Notes under the pieces: generated by a model | What the model saw: only the letters and a program-made list of their open reading frames with translations | Told to the model about the DNA's origin: nothing | The model's database searches: none | Program-made: the position numbers and the translations under genes | In this document: piece after piece, positions 1 to 5,765 of the stretch | Layout of the letters: the number at the start of each line of letters is the position of its first letter | How positions within the stretch are numbered: position 1 is the first letter of the stretch | Origin: an uncultured Bacteroidota bacterium | GTDB lineage: Bacteria; Bacteroidota; Bacteroidia; Bacteroidales; SZUA-534 | Length of the DNA stretch: 5,815 nt | Assembly (NCBI GenBank): GCA_937899145.1 | Contig: CALBPW010000491.1 | Location: 1-5,815 of the forward strand | Direction: 5' to 3'

Positions 1-1
1 G

Positions 2-277
2 ATCGTGCGGGTCGGCAAAGGCGGCACGGATGTCTATAATATGGTGGGCGTGGCGTATTTTAGGAAGGCGGAGGCGCTGATTCTGCGGGATAAGATCACG
101 GAGGCTTATGCCCAGGAGGAGAATGCCCAGTTGTTCTGGGATGATGTGGTGAACCGGAATCTGGATGTCCTGAAGCTTACCGTGGAGCCGGTACAGGCAG
201 GACAGTTGGTGGAGATTGATACGGTAGAGGAGTTGAAAAGAATTGATCAGAGCGCAGGAAGTTTTGCAACAGATTGA
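2..277 (+). CDS. NTP transferase (sugar-/phosphonate-type nucleotidyltransferase), C-terminal fragment
   Basis: This is the 3' end of a gene that enters from the left edge, so the GTG at 5 is an internal codon. The 91 residues present match the C-terminal part of LicC/PntC-like nucleotidyltransferases: a DVYNMVGVAYF strand, a later FWDD motif (usual form YWDD), and a final VEIDTVEELKRID segment where the acidic residues of EIDT help bind metal in this family. In phosphonate operons this domain is either fused to the C-terminus of PEP mutase (PepM) or encoded next to it, and it is thought to attach CMP to a phosphonate such as 2-aminoethylphosphonate. The fragment cannot show which arrangement applies. 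The decarboxylase gene that follows starts inside it (35-base overlap), which supports one operon for phosphonate synthesis. The last residues after KRID (QSAGSFATD) are probably a non-conserved tail created by that overlap. The family is fairly sure; the phosphonate substrate is inferred from the neighbour. Confidence 0.8.
   Translation: MVRVGKGGTDVYNMVGVAYFRKAEALILRDKITEAYAQEENAQLFWDDVVNRNLDVLKLTVEPVQAGQLVEIDTVEELKRIDQSAGSFATD
226..245 (+). promoter_or_regulatory. Shine-Dalgarno site and TTG start of aepY
   Basis: AGAGGAG (226-232) lies 10 bases before a TTG at 243-245. An in-frame TGA at 234-236 rules out any earlier start, and the next in-frame ATG (282) would remove the helix preceding the GVPDS motif. 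The TTG is therefore the best start. A purine-rich ribosome site of this kind is typical of Firmicutes and is absent from the genes to the right of about 1540. Confidence 0.7.
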
Positions 278-1391
278 AAAGATGGGGATTGAGGTGGTGA
301 CAGGGGTGCCTGACTCCACACTGAAGCAGTTCTGTGACGGACTGCAGACCTACGAGGGGAAGCTTAGGCATTATGTGACGGTGAATGAGGGCGCTGCCGT
401 GGGTGTGGCCATCGGTACGTATCTGGGCACCGGGAAGCCGGCCTGTATCTACATGCAGAATTCGGGGATCGGCAATGCGGTGAATCCGGTTGCATCGTTG
501 GCGCATGCGGATGTGTACGGCATTCCGATGCTGTTTATTGTGGGATGGCGTGGCGAGCCGGGGACAAAGGATGAGCCCCAGCATGTATTTCAGGGCAGAG
601 TGACCTGCCAGATGTTTGAGACGCTGGAGATTCCCTATAAGGTGATCGGCGAGGATACCACGGAAGAGGAGATGGCTTCTCTGTGGGAGGAATGCGGCAA
701 GGCGCTTCAGTCCGGCAGTCAGTTTGCAATCATCGTGAAGAAAAATACGTTTTCGGCGGATAAAAAATTTGAGTGGGAGAACGGAAATTCCCTGAACAGG
801 GAGCATGTGCTGGGAAGCCTGCTGCAGATGATTCCCCGGGATGCATTGATCGTGTCCACAACGGGCAAGATATCCAGAGAGCTTTACGAGCAGAGCGATG
901 CACAGTTCGGTTCCCATGACAACCTGTTTATGACCGTGGGCGGTATGGGGCATGCGTCCATGATTGCGTTCGGGCTGGCAGCTGCGAGACCTAAGAGACA
1001 GGTGTTCTGTATCGACGGGGACGGCGCAGCGTTGATGCATATGGGATCAATGGCGTTTATGGCCTCCCAGGCGCCGGCGAATCTGACGCATATTGTGATC
1101 AACAATCAGGCGCATGAATCGGTAGGCTCCATGCCTACGGGCTGTCAGGGCACTGATTTTGCAGAGGTTGCACGGGCCGTGGGATACAGGCATGCGGAGC
1201 GGATCACGGATGCGGTCGGTTTGGAAAGACTGCGGGGCAGTCTGGCAGGAAAGGCGCAGGACGCGGCGACGCAGGAAGGACCGGTATTGTATGAGATCAT
1301 GGTGGGTCTTGGCTCCCGCAAGGATTTGGGAAGACCGAAGGAATCGGCGAGAGAAAACAGGGATTGTTTTATGAAAACGATAAATGTGTAG
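243..1391 (+). CDS. aepY: Phosphonopyruvate decarboxylase
   Basis: This ThDP- and Mg-dependent cytosolic enzyme converts phosphonopyruvate to phosphonoacetaldehyde and CO2, the irreversible step that pulls the unfavourable PEP mutase reaction toward phosphonates. The protein has 382 residues, the usual family length. The N-terminal pyrimidine-binding half shows GVPDS (21-25) and the catalytic Glu in VNEGAA (Glu49). A GWRGEPGTKDEPQH block (101-114) is characteristic of Ppd rather than acetolactate synthase. The C-terminal half carries the ThDP motif, GDGAAL (259-264) through INN (286-288), followed by AHESVGSMPT. The tail has the RKDLGRPKES and FM pattern common to this family. It starts at TTG 243 inside the preceding nucleotidyltransferase, implying translational coupling. 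No 2-AEP transaminase or phosphonoacetaldehyde reductase follows; the next gene has its own promoter. Sulfopyruvate decarboxylase is a relative, but the Ppd-specific blocks and the neighbour argue against it. Confidence 0.95.
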   Translation: MIRAQEVLQQIEKMGIEVVTGVPDSTLKQFCDGLQTYEGKLRHYVTVNEGAAVGVAIGTYLGTGKPACIYMQNSGIGNAVNPVASLAHADVYGIPMLFIVGWRGEPGTKDEPQHVFQGRVTCQMFETLEIPYKVIGEDTTEEEMASLWEECGKALQSGSQFAIIVKKNTFSADKKFEWENGNSLNREHVLGSLLQMIPRDALIVSTTGKISRELYEQSDAQFGSHDNLFMTVGGMGHASMIAFGLAAARPKRQVFCIDGDGAALMHMGSMAFMASQAPANLTHIVINNQAHESVGSMPTGCQGTDFAEVARAVGYRHAERITDAVGLERLRGSLAGKAQDAATQEGPVLYEIMVGLGSRKDLGRPKESARENRDCFMKTINV

Positions 1392-1440
1392 CGGAAAAAC
1401 CCACATTTCTAATAAATTTCTTAAGTTTTTCCCGGCTCTC

Positions 1441-1499
1441 TTGTCAAAGAATCTCAAAAATCGTAGTATTATTGAAAGATTGTGTGAGAATCCGGAGGG
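1441..1499 (+). promoter_or_regulatory. Sigma-70 promoter and Shine-Dalgarno site for the truncated regulator
   Basis: A -35 box TTGTCA (1441-1446) is followed after exactly 17 bases by a -10-like TAGTAT (1464-1469). A strong ribosome site GGAGGG (1494-1499) sits 6 bases before the ATG at 1506. The -35 matches the consensus at 5 of 6 positions and the -10 at 4 of 6. The spacing and the ~37-base leader fit a housekeeping promoter of a Firmicute. The form differs from the Bacteroidetes promoter (TAnnTTTG), which places this stretch with the left-hand organism. Confidence 0.6.
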
Positions 1500-1505
1500 C
1501 AAAGT

Positions 1506-1568
1506 ATGACGAAGGCGGAAATCCTGAAAAAAGAAATATTAAATAAAAAAAATGACTGTCAACAATAA
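1506..1568 (+). pseudogene. 5' end of a probable small helix-turn-helix regulator, cut by the contig junction
   Basis: An ATG six bases after a strong GGAGGG site opens a frame reading MTKAEILKKEIL, then loses sense (NKKNDCQQ, stop at 1566). The opening resembles the N-terminus of small Cro/CI-like repressors common in Lachnospiraceae, which from memory begin MTKAEILKxEIL and continue KQYKSVRxF. Here the match ends after about 12-13 residues, at the A-rich stretch where the sequence changes character. I infer that the remainder belongs to the other genome and that the last residues are accidental. The promoter and ribosome site are intact, so the gene was probably whole in its source organism. 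The family call rests on about 12 residues and is tentative; the presence of a real gene start here is more certain. Confidence 0.5.
1530..1552. other. Probable chimeric join between a Firmicute-like and a Bacteroidales-like sequence
   Basis: This A/T-only or nearly A/T-only stretch includes a run of eight or so A. To its left, genes have strong Shine-Dalgarno sites, a TTG start, a TTGTCA/TAGTAT promoter and Lachnospiraceae-like proteins. To its right, starts lack Shine-Dalgarno sites and the proteins look like Bacteroidales. The regulator starting at 1506 is interrupted precisely here. The exact breakpoint cannot be read from the sequence. An assembly or ligation chimera is more likely than recent transfer, given the adapter remnant at the right end of the same contig. 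Confidence 0.65.
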
Positions 1569-1581
1569 AAATTCTAAAACA

Positions 1582-1929
1582 ATGAAACAATTAAGGCTTT
1601 TTACTCTGATGCTGATGGCTGTAATGACTGCAGCAATGACAAGTTGCACTGATATGCAGCGGTTGAAAATGGATATAAAAGAAAGTAATGAAGATTTGCC
1701 AGAATTAATATCTGATGGAATGCTGATGACTAAAATCCAATTGCATGGCGATTATGTGGAATATCTTATATACTGTGATGAAATAGATGAGGATGGCGAA
1801 GAATATAGCATTGCTGATTGGAACGACCCTGAAACTAAGGCAGAAATAAAAAAAACATGCTTGATGATTTTAAAAATCCTGAAACACAGGAAGATGCCGA
1901 TGATTATGCGGAACTGTTTAAATTATTGA
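1582..1929 (+). CDS. Small lipoprotein of unknown function, N-terminal part, frameshifted
   Basis: The protein starts MKQLRLF and has a lipoprotein signal: two basic residues, a hydrophobic stretch (about residues 6-18) and a lipobox MTSC with the lipidated Cys at 22. It should therefore be a membrane-anchored, probably periplasm- or surface-facing protein. I prefer ATG 1582 to the in-frame ATG 1552, because 1552 would put a polar 10-residue extension before the signal peptide. The mature part is acidic (about 15 Asp/Glu in the first 60 residues) and matches no family I recognise. The frame degrades after a run of eight A (1848-1855), where the residues CLMILKILKHRKMPM replace a sensible continuation found one frame back (see 1857-2018). 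The restored protein would be 145 residues. There is no ribosome site, only an A-rich leader, as in Bacteroidetes. It may be the first gene of the cluster that follows or an unrelated neighbour. Confidence 0.65.
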   Translation: MKQLRLFTLMLMAVMTAAMTSCTDMQRLKMDIKESNEDLPELISDGMLMTKIQLHGDYVEYLIYCDEIDEDGEEYSIADWNDPETKAEIKKTCLMILKILKHRKMPMIMRNCLNY

Positions 1930-2018
1930 AACCGTGTAAGGTTGGAATGGAGTTCAGATACATTGGTAAACGCACCGGTGGCGAATGTGTTATACGCATT
2001 GAATATTGGGAATTGTAA
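1857..2018 (+). CDS. C-terminal part of the same lipoprotein in the -1 frame
   Basis: This frame reads MLDDFKNPETQED, then continues acidic and well-formed to FRYIGKRTGGECVIRIEYWEL and a TAA at 2016. It gives 53 residues with alternating hydrophobic pattern at the end (VGMEFRYI, CVIRIEYW), typical of beta strands. It has no start signal of its own, and its ATG immediately follows the A run where the upstream frame fails. Stepping back one base on A AAA AAA (1848-1854) joins the two parts as ...AEIKKNMLDDF... The phrases NDPETKAE and KNPETQED on either side of the break are similar, suggesting a short internal repeat. Sequencing or assembly loss of one A, a true mutation, or -1 slippage could each explain it. 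Confidence 0.55.
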   Translation: MLDDFKNPETQEDADDYAELFKLLKPCKVGMEFRYIGKRTGGECVIRIEYWEL

Positions 2019-2069
2019 TAAAAGTCAGTTAATCAATAAATTATATTAATCACTAAATAAAAATAAACT

Positions 2070-2759
2070 ATGAGATGTAAAAGTTGTGGTTGGGTAAATC
2101 CCGACGGAGCGCAAAAATGTGTGAAATGTAATGCCCCGCTTTCCGGCTCAATGGTGGAGCAAAATGTGCAGCCAATGGGCGGCGAGGTTGAACGCTCAGT
2201 CAGACAAACCAAACGTGAGGTGTGGAGCGGACAAGAGCCACAGCAAGCACCCGGAAACTACAAATGCGAATGCGGCTATTTGGTGCCAAGCGGAGCAGCA
2301 AGCTGCCCGAATTGCGGGGCAATGGCGGGCGGCAACCAGCCGGTTCAGAACCAGCAGCCGATTGCCGCACCGCAACCTGTACAGATGCCCAATGGCTATC
2401 AGCAGAAACCCGCAATGGGTGGCACGGTGGTTGGCGGGTTTGCCATAGGCGTAGGACCGGCAGCCGCTACCGACTCGTTCACTCTTAAACCTCTGCCATT
2501 CCAAAACGAGCAGGTGCAGTATCAGCCTATCACTTTTTCGGGCAACAGTGTGGTGCTCAATCGCCAAAACACCGACCCTAACAACAATACCATAACATCG
2601 AAGCAACAAGCTGTTATAGTTCAAAAAGAAGATGGTTGGTACATCAGTAATTGCAGCGCAGGCAAAACAACCTATATTCAGGTAACACATGAGATGAAAC
2701 TGGAACCGGGCGATGTTGTTATAATGGGCAACCGCGCGTTTGAGTTTGGAAAATTATAA
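2070..2759 (+). CDS. Double zinc-ribbon protein with a C-terminal FHA-like domain
   Basis: The 229-residue protein has no signal peptide, so it is probably cytosolic. Zinc ribbon 1 uses Cys3, Cys6, Cys17 and Cys20 (CKSC...CVKC). Zinc ribbon 2 uses Cys66, Cys68, Cys79 and Cys82 (CEC...CPNC); the CxC spacing of the first pair is unusual. A Gln/Pro/Gly-rich linker runs from about 84 to 135. The C-terminal part (about 150-229) has the strand order of a forkhead-associated domain: VVLNRQN, NTITSKQQAVIV, GWYISNCSAGKTTYI, LEPGDVVIMG, AFEFG. The canonical phosphothreonine-binding residues are changed: NR instead of GR, SKQQ instead of SRxH, and no NGT. It lies 95 bases before a kinase that also ends in an FHA domain, so it may be that kinase's substrate or adaptor (inference). 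The start ATG follows AATAAACT with no Shine-Dalgarno site. Zinc ribbons are clear; the FHA assignment is by pattern only. Confidence 0.8.
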   Translation: MRCKSCGWVNPDGAQKCVKCNAPLSGSMVEQNVQPMGGEVERSVRQTKREVWSGQEPQQAPGNYKCECGYLVPSGAASCPNCGAMAGGNQPVQNQQPIAAPQPVQMPNGYQQKPAMGGTVVGGFAIGVGPAAATDSFTLKPLPFQNEQVQYQPITFSGNSVVLNRQNTDPNNNTITSKQQAVIVQKEDGWYISNCSAGKTTYIQVTHEMKLEPGDVVIMGNRAFEFGKL

Positions 2760-2853
2760 TTCAGGAATGTTGAGAATCAAAAGTCAATATGATTGATAAT
2801 CATACAGTTATCAGGATTACCAGTTTCTCAACCTTCTGTCTAAACATTAAACT
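2760..2853 (+). promoter_or_regulatory. Intergenic leader with nested inverted repeats before the kinase gene
   Basis: An 8-base perfect inverted repeat, GTTGAGAA (2769-2776) and TTCTCAAC (2825-2832), extends to 10 of 11 matches and encloses shorter pairings: ATGATT/AATCAT (2789-2794/2798-2803) and the alternative TGATAA/TTATCA (2794-2799/2808-2813). The two inner stems share bases, so they exclude each other. The leader could fold in the mRNA or bind a protein, and it could also end part of the transcripts, although no T run follows. The start codon context TAAACTATG is the same as for the upstream zinc-ribbon gene. The composition is AT-rich, so chance pairing is possible for the short stems. 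Confidence 0.3.
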
Positions 2854-4200
2854 ATGATAGCAAACCGATGTGATTTTGGCGATGGCTCTACCATCGACGG
2901 CCGCTACGTGGTGAACAGGCGGTTGGGTGAAGGCAGCTATGGCATAGTGTTCCGTGTAACCGACAGCCGCACACGCCAGCCCTACGCCCTCAAATTGCTC
3001 AAACTATGGGCAATGACAAGCGACGAGAGCGAGCGTATGCTGTCGCGCTTCGATATGGAGTACCAGACGGGGCTGATAGACAGCAGATATTTGGTGCATT
3101 CAGTAGGACACGGCACAGTGAACGGAAATCCGTACATTGTGATGGAATACTGCGACGGCGGCGATGTTGAACACGCTATGCGCTCGCCCAGCTTCGATGT
3201 CAAGAGAGTGGCGCAAGATGTGCTTTGTGGCTTGCGCGACCTTCACGCCAACGCCAAAGTGCACCGCGACCTTAAACCCGCCAACGTGCTGATGCGCAGC
3301 GACGGCAGTGCCCTGCTGACCGACTTCGGCATTAGCGGCGACCGCAATCACCGCCAGACAATGCGCGACTTCCGCGGTGTGCCGAAGGAGATTATGGGAA
3401 CCTACGCCTATATGTCGCCCGAACAGTATAACCCGAAAGACGGCTATTCAACCGTTCTGCCCACAACCGACATTTTTGCCTTTGGCGTGATGACCTACCA
3501 GATGCTCACCCATCAATACCCGTTTGGCACAATTGAGTGCGAGGATGATATTGCCCGCTATATAGTTAAGGCTTCGCGCGGCGAGTGGAACCGCACTTTA
3601 ATGAGCCGGCACTCCGCATGGCTGCCACTGATTGAGGGCTGTCTGCGCCCCAAATACAAAGAGCGTCTGCAAACAGCCGGCGACGCCCTCCGGCTTATCC
3701 CTGAAATCGATTTGAAACAAGTGCATAACCATCAGCCATCGGTAGTGCCGGAACCCGTCAACGGCTGGCAGCTGCGCATTATGCAGGGCGACGGCTATGG
3801 CAGCATCTTCAAACTCAACAACTATTTGAGCCGCAACTGCCGTGCCGTAACCATCGGCCGCACAGGGGCGCAATACCGCAACGCCATTAGCCTTGAAGAG
3901 TCCGATACGCGTTACATATCGCGCCAGCACTGCACTATCGAGCAGATTGGCAATGACTTTATCCTGCGCGACGGTCAGTGGCGCATAGACTGCCCATTGG
4001 CGTACAATAGCTATAACCCGTTCGCGTGCAAAGGCTGCAACGAAAAAAATTGCGCGCCGCAAAACAAAAAGGGCGAATGGAAATTGTCGAAAAACGGCAC
4101 TTATCTCAACTCGCAACAGGTTGATGAGTGGGGAACAAAAATATCAGCAGGCGATATTATAACCATTGGCGATGTGAAAATGAGAGTTGAAGGATATTGA
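2854..4200 (+). CDS. Hanks-type Ser/Thr protein kinase with C-terminal FHA domain
   Basis: The 448-residue protein has the full set of active-kinase motifs: glycine loop GEGSYG (25-30), ATP-anchoring Lys47 (YALKLL), catalytic HRDLKPAN (137-144, Asp139), metal-binding DFG (157-159), an activation segment with several Thr/Ser/Arg ending GTYAYMSPEQ (182-191), Asp206 and Gly211 of subdomain IX, and Arg271 (KERLQTA). No membrane helix follows the kinase domain, so unlike PASTA kinases it should be cytosolic. After a short linker (about 285-305) comes an FHA domain: TIGR (333-336), SRQH (356-359) and NGTYLN (414-419), so the phosphothreonine-binding residues are kept. An insert in that domain carries Cys380, Cys392, Cys395 and Cys400. 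It presumably autophosphorylates and phosphorylates partners on Thr, with the FHA domain docking phosphorylated targets; likely targets are the products of the adjacent genes (inference). There is no Shine-Dalgarno site, and only 30 bases separate it from the next gene. Confidence 0.95.
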   Translation: MIANRCDFGDGSTIDGRYVVNRRLGEGSYGIVFRVTDSRTRQPYALKLLKLWAMTSDESERMLSRFDMEYQTGLIDSRYLVHSVGHGTVNGNPYIVMEYCDGGDVEHAMRSPSFDVKRVAQDVLCGLRDLHANAKVHRDLKPANVLMRSDGSALLTDFGISGDRNHRQTMRDFRGVPKEIMGTYAYMSPEQYNPKDGYSTVLPTTDIFAFGVMTYQMLTHQYPFGTIECEDDIARYIVKASRGEWNRTLMSRHSAWLPLIEGCLRPKYKERLQTAGDALRLIPEIDLKQVHNHQPSVVPEPVNGWQLRIMQGDGYGSIFKLNNYLSRNCRAVTIGRTGAQYRNAISLEESDTRYISRQHCTIEQIGNDFILRDGQWRIDCPLAYNSYNPFACKGCNEKNCAPQNKKGEWKLSKNGTYLNSQQVDEWGTKISAGDIITIGDVKMRVEGY

Positions 4201-4230
4201 GAGTTTTTAAGTCTAATCTTGTGAATATAA

Positions 4231-5085
4231 ATGCGTAAGCCTCTTAACATATTTGGAACATCTTTTCTCGACCTTTTGTCGGGGGCATTGGCCGCGGTTA
4301 TCATCTTGTTTGTGATAGTGCCTAAAATGACTGCCGAACAGCAGAACGTGCTGGAGCAGATTGAGCAGATGGAGGTGCAGATGAGCCAACTGACCGACAT
4401 TATGCAACGGCTCCAAAACACAATCGACCGCACTCTTTATGAGCAGATTCAGCAGCAGATTGAGCAGCTGCAAAACACCATTGCCGAGCTTCGGCATCAA
4501 ACTCAGGTTTTGCAGCAGCGGCTTGCCGCGGCCGAATCGGAAAACAGGCAGTTGAGGCAACAAAACGGGCAACTGCAACAGCAACTGCGCGAACGCGAGC
4601 GGCAACTGTCCGAACTCCAACAGCGGCTTAACAATTGCGAGGGAACGTCGGGCGTAACGGCTGGCAAAATTTTCGGGACAAATGCCGAATTGGGCATCAT
4701 CTGCTCGTGGCCTGAAAATATCGATGTCGATTTGTATGTCAGGAATTCAGACACCGGCGAGGAGTGCTATTACCGGAATAAGGACACAAGATTCGGCAAC
4801 CTGCTCGAAGATGTGCAGTCGCACGCCAACGGCGACGACCGCTACGAACTTTTCTATCAGAAAAAAATCAAACCCGGACGCTATCTGGTGCGCGTCAACA
4901 TTTATGAGAAGGTGCGCAACTGGAACGGCCAGCCTGCTCATGTCAGCGGCTATATGGTGATGCACCCGGGACAATACAATCAGATTAAAATACCTTACCG
5001 GAACATAACTCTCACGCAGAAAGGCGTGTTCAAAACCATTGGAACACTTATAGTTACCGAAACTAACATAACATTGCAGCAATGA
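4231..5085 (+). CDS. Stator-like membrane protein (ExbD/MotB-type N-terminus), coiled coil, YfaP/DUF2135-like domain
   Basis: The 284-residue protein begins MRKPLNIFGTSFLDLL and has one membrane segment (about 12-31). Asp14 lies at the cytoplasmic end of that helix, as does the proton-binding Asp of MotB, ExbD, TolR and ZorB, whose pattern is P/F-x-x-D followed by a hydrophobic helix. The basic N-terminus suggests the rest is periplasmic. Residues 35-135 are a Gln/Glu/Leu-rich coiled coil of about 100 residues with a repeated LQNTI (61-65 and 80-84). The C-terminal part (about 148-284) resembles the YfaP/DUF2135 beta-sandwich: IDVDLYV (164-170), CYYRN, RFGNLLEDV, and PGRYLVRVNIYE (215-226). 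No OmpA-type peptidoglycan-binding domain is present, which sets it apart from MotB and ZorB. The following channel gene overlaps it by 4 bases, as expected for paired subunits. The membrane-protein and coiled-coil calls are firm; stator function and the C-terminal family are inferred by pattern and context. Confidence 0.75.
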   Translation: MRKPLNIFGTSFLDLLSGALAAVIILFVIVPKMTAEQQNVLEQIEQMEVQMSQLTDIMQRLQNTIDRTLYEQIQQQIEQLQNTIAELRHQTQVLQQRLAAAESENRQLRQQNGQLQQQLRERERQLSELQQRLNNCEGTSGVTAGKIFGTNAELGIICSWPENIDVDLYVRNSDTGEECYYRNKDTRFGNLLEDVQSHANGDDRYELFYQKKIKPGRYLVRVNIYEKVRNWNGQPAHVSGYMVMHPGQYNQIKIPYRNITLTQKGVFKTIGTLIVTETNITLQQ

Positions 5086-5765
5086 AAAACAACCGTTTGA
5101 TAAGATTGATGATAAGCATTGCCATAACAGCGGTGCTGATGACAGTGCTTGTGCTGGCCGCAAATGCCAGTCCCGACAACCGCATACTGATAATGCTTGG
5201 CGGGCACATGCCCGAAGGTCTGATTCAGGCCACAACCTTGTTTTTGTTTGTCTTCGGACTTGCTGAAGCAATAGCCCTAAACCAAAAAATCAGCTACGAG
5301 AACGATGCTTTCAGCGCGCACCTGTTGCCCGAAAAAGAAAATTGGGTGCTCGATGTTGATGAGGTTAACCAACTGAAACTCAATATGCAGCATTTGGAAC
5401 AGACACATAAGTTTCTGCTTATCGACCTGATAAAGAAGGCGGCAACCAAATACAGGCTGAGCAAATCGTCGGCAGAGGCATTGGCTGTGGTTGAGGCGCA
5501 AACACAAATCTACCGGCAGCAAATGGAAAGCGAGCAATCGTTCATCAACTATGTGGCTTGGGCTATTCCGTCGGTCGGGTTTATTGGCACGGTAATCGGC
5601 ATTGCCGCCTCGTTGGGCTATGCCAGCAACGCCGCCACCGCCGAAGGCATCAAGCGGGTTACCGATGCGCTGTCGGTGGCTTTCGACACCACACTTGTTG
5701 CTCTCTTTTTGAGCATTATACTGATGCTCGTTATCCACACTGTGCAAAAACGGCAAGACGAATTG
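5082..5765 (+). CDS. MotA/TolQ/ExbB-family proton channel subunit, 3' end missing
   Basis: The frame opens at ATG 5082, inside the stop of the previous gene (ATGA overlap), and stays open for 228 residues until adapter sequence replaces it. Four membrane segments are visible: about 10-29, 46-66, 157-180 and 193-219. The loop of about 90 residues between the second and third should be cytoplasmic. This is the MotA topology. Segment 3 has the family signature AIPSVGFIGTVIGI (161-174). Segment 4 has ALSVAFDTTLVALFLSI (196-212), with the paired Thr that line the channel in this family. Together with the upstream Asp14-containing protein it should form an inner-membrane, ion-driven stator or motor. 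The C-terminal tail is unknown; in ZorA this tail is long and functionally important, so the missing part matters. The family is sure; the role of the complex is inferred. Confidence 0.88.

Noticed and set aside
177..1040. Long minus-strand open frame (287 codons) opposite aepY
   Set aside because: It lies antisense to a well-supported enzyme gene; its product is His/Arg/Leu-rich without recognisable domains, as expected from the complement of a GC-rich coding frame.
1393..1432. Possible terminator after aepY (GGAAAAA paired with TTTTTCC)
   Set aside because: The stem is seven mostly A-T pairs with a 26-base loop and is followed by CGGCTCTC rather than a T run, so it does not look like an intrinsic terminator.
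1552..1581. Upstream in-frame ATG for the lipoprotein gene
   Set aside because: It would add ten polar residues before the signal peptide, which conflicts with the lipoprotein signal beginning at 1582.
2196..2690. Minus-strand open frame (164 codons) opposite the zinc-ribbon gene
   Set aside because: The forward frame has paired CxxC zinc ribbons; the reverse frame is explained by its codon composition.
3598..4116. Minus-strand open frame (172 codons) opposite the kinase/FHA gene
   Set aside because: Antisense to a clear FHA domain and with low-complexity Ala/Val-rich sequence; no start signals or family resemblance.
4350..4620. CAG/GAG-rich repetitive DNA that might be a tandem repeat
   Set aside because: The repetition follows heptads of a Gln/Glu/Leu coiled coil, with varied codons and no fixed DNA period.
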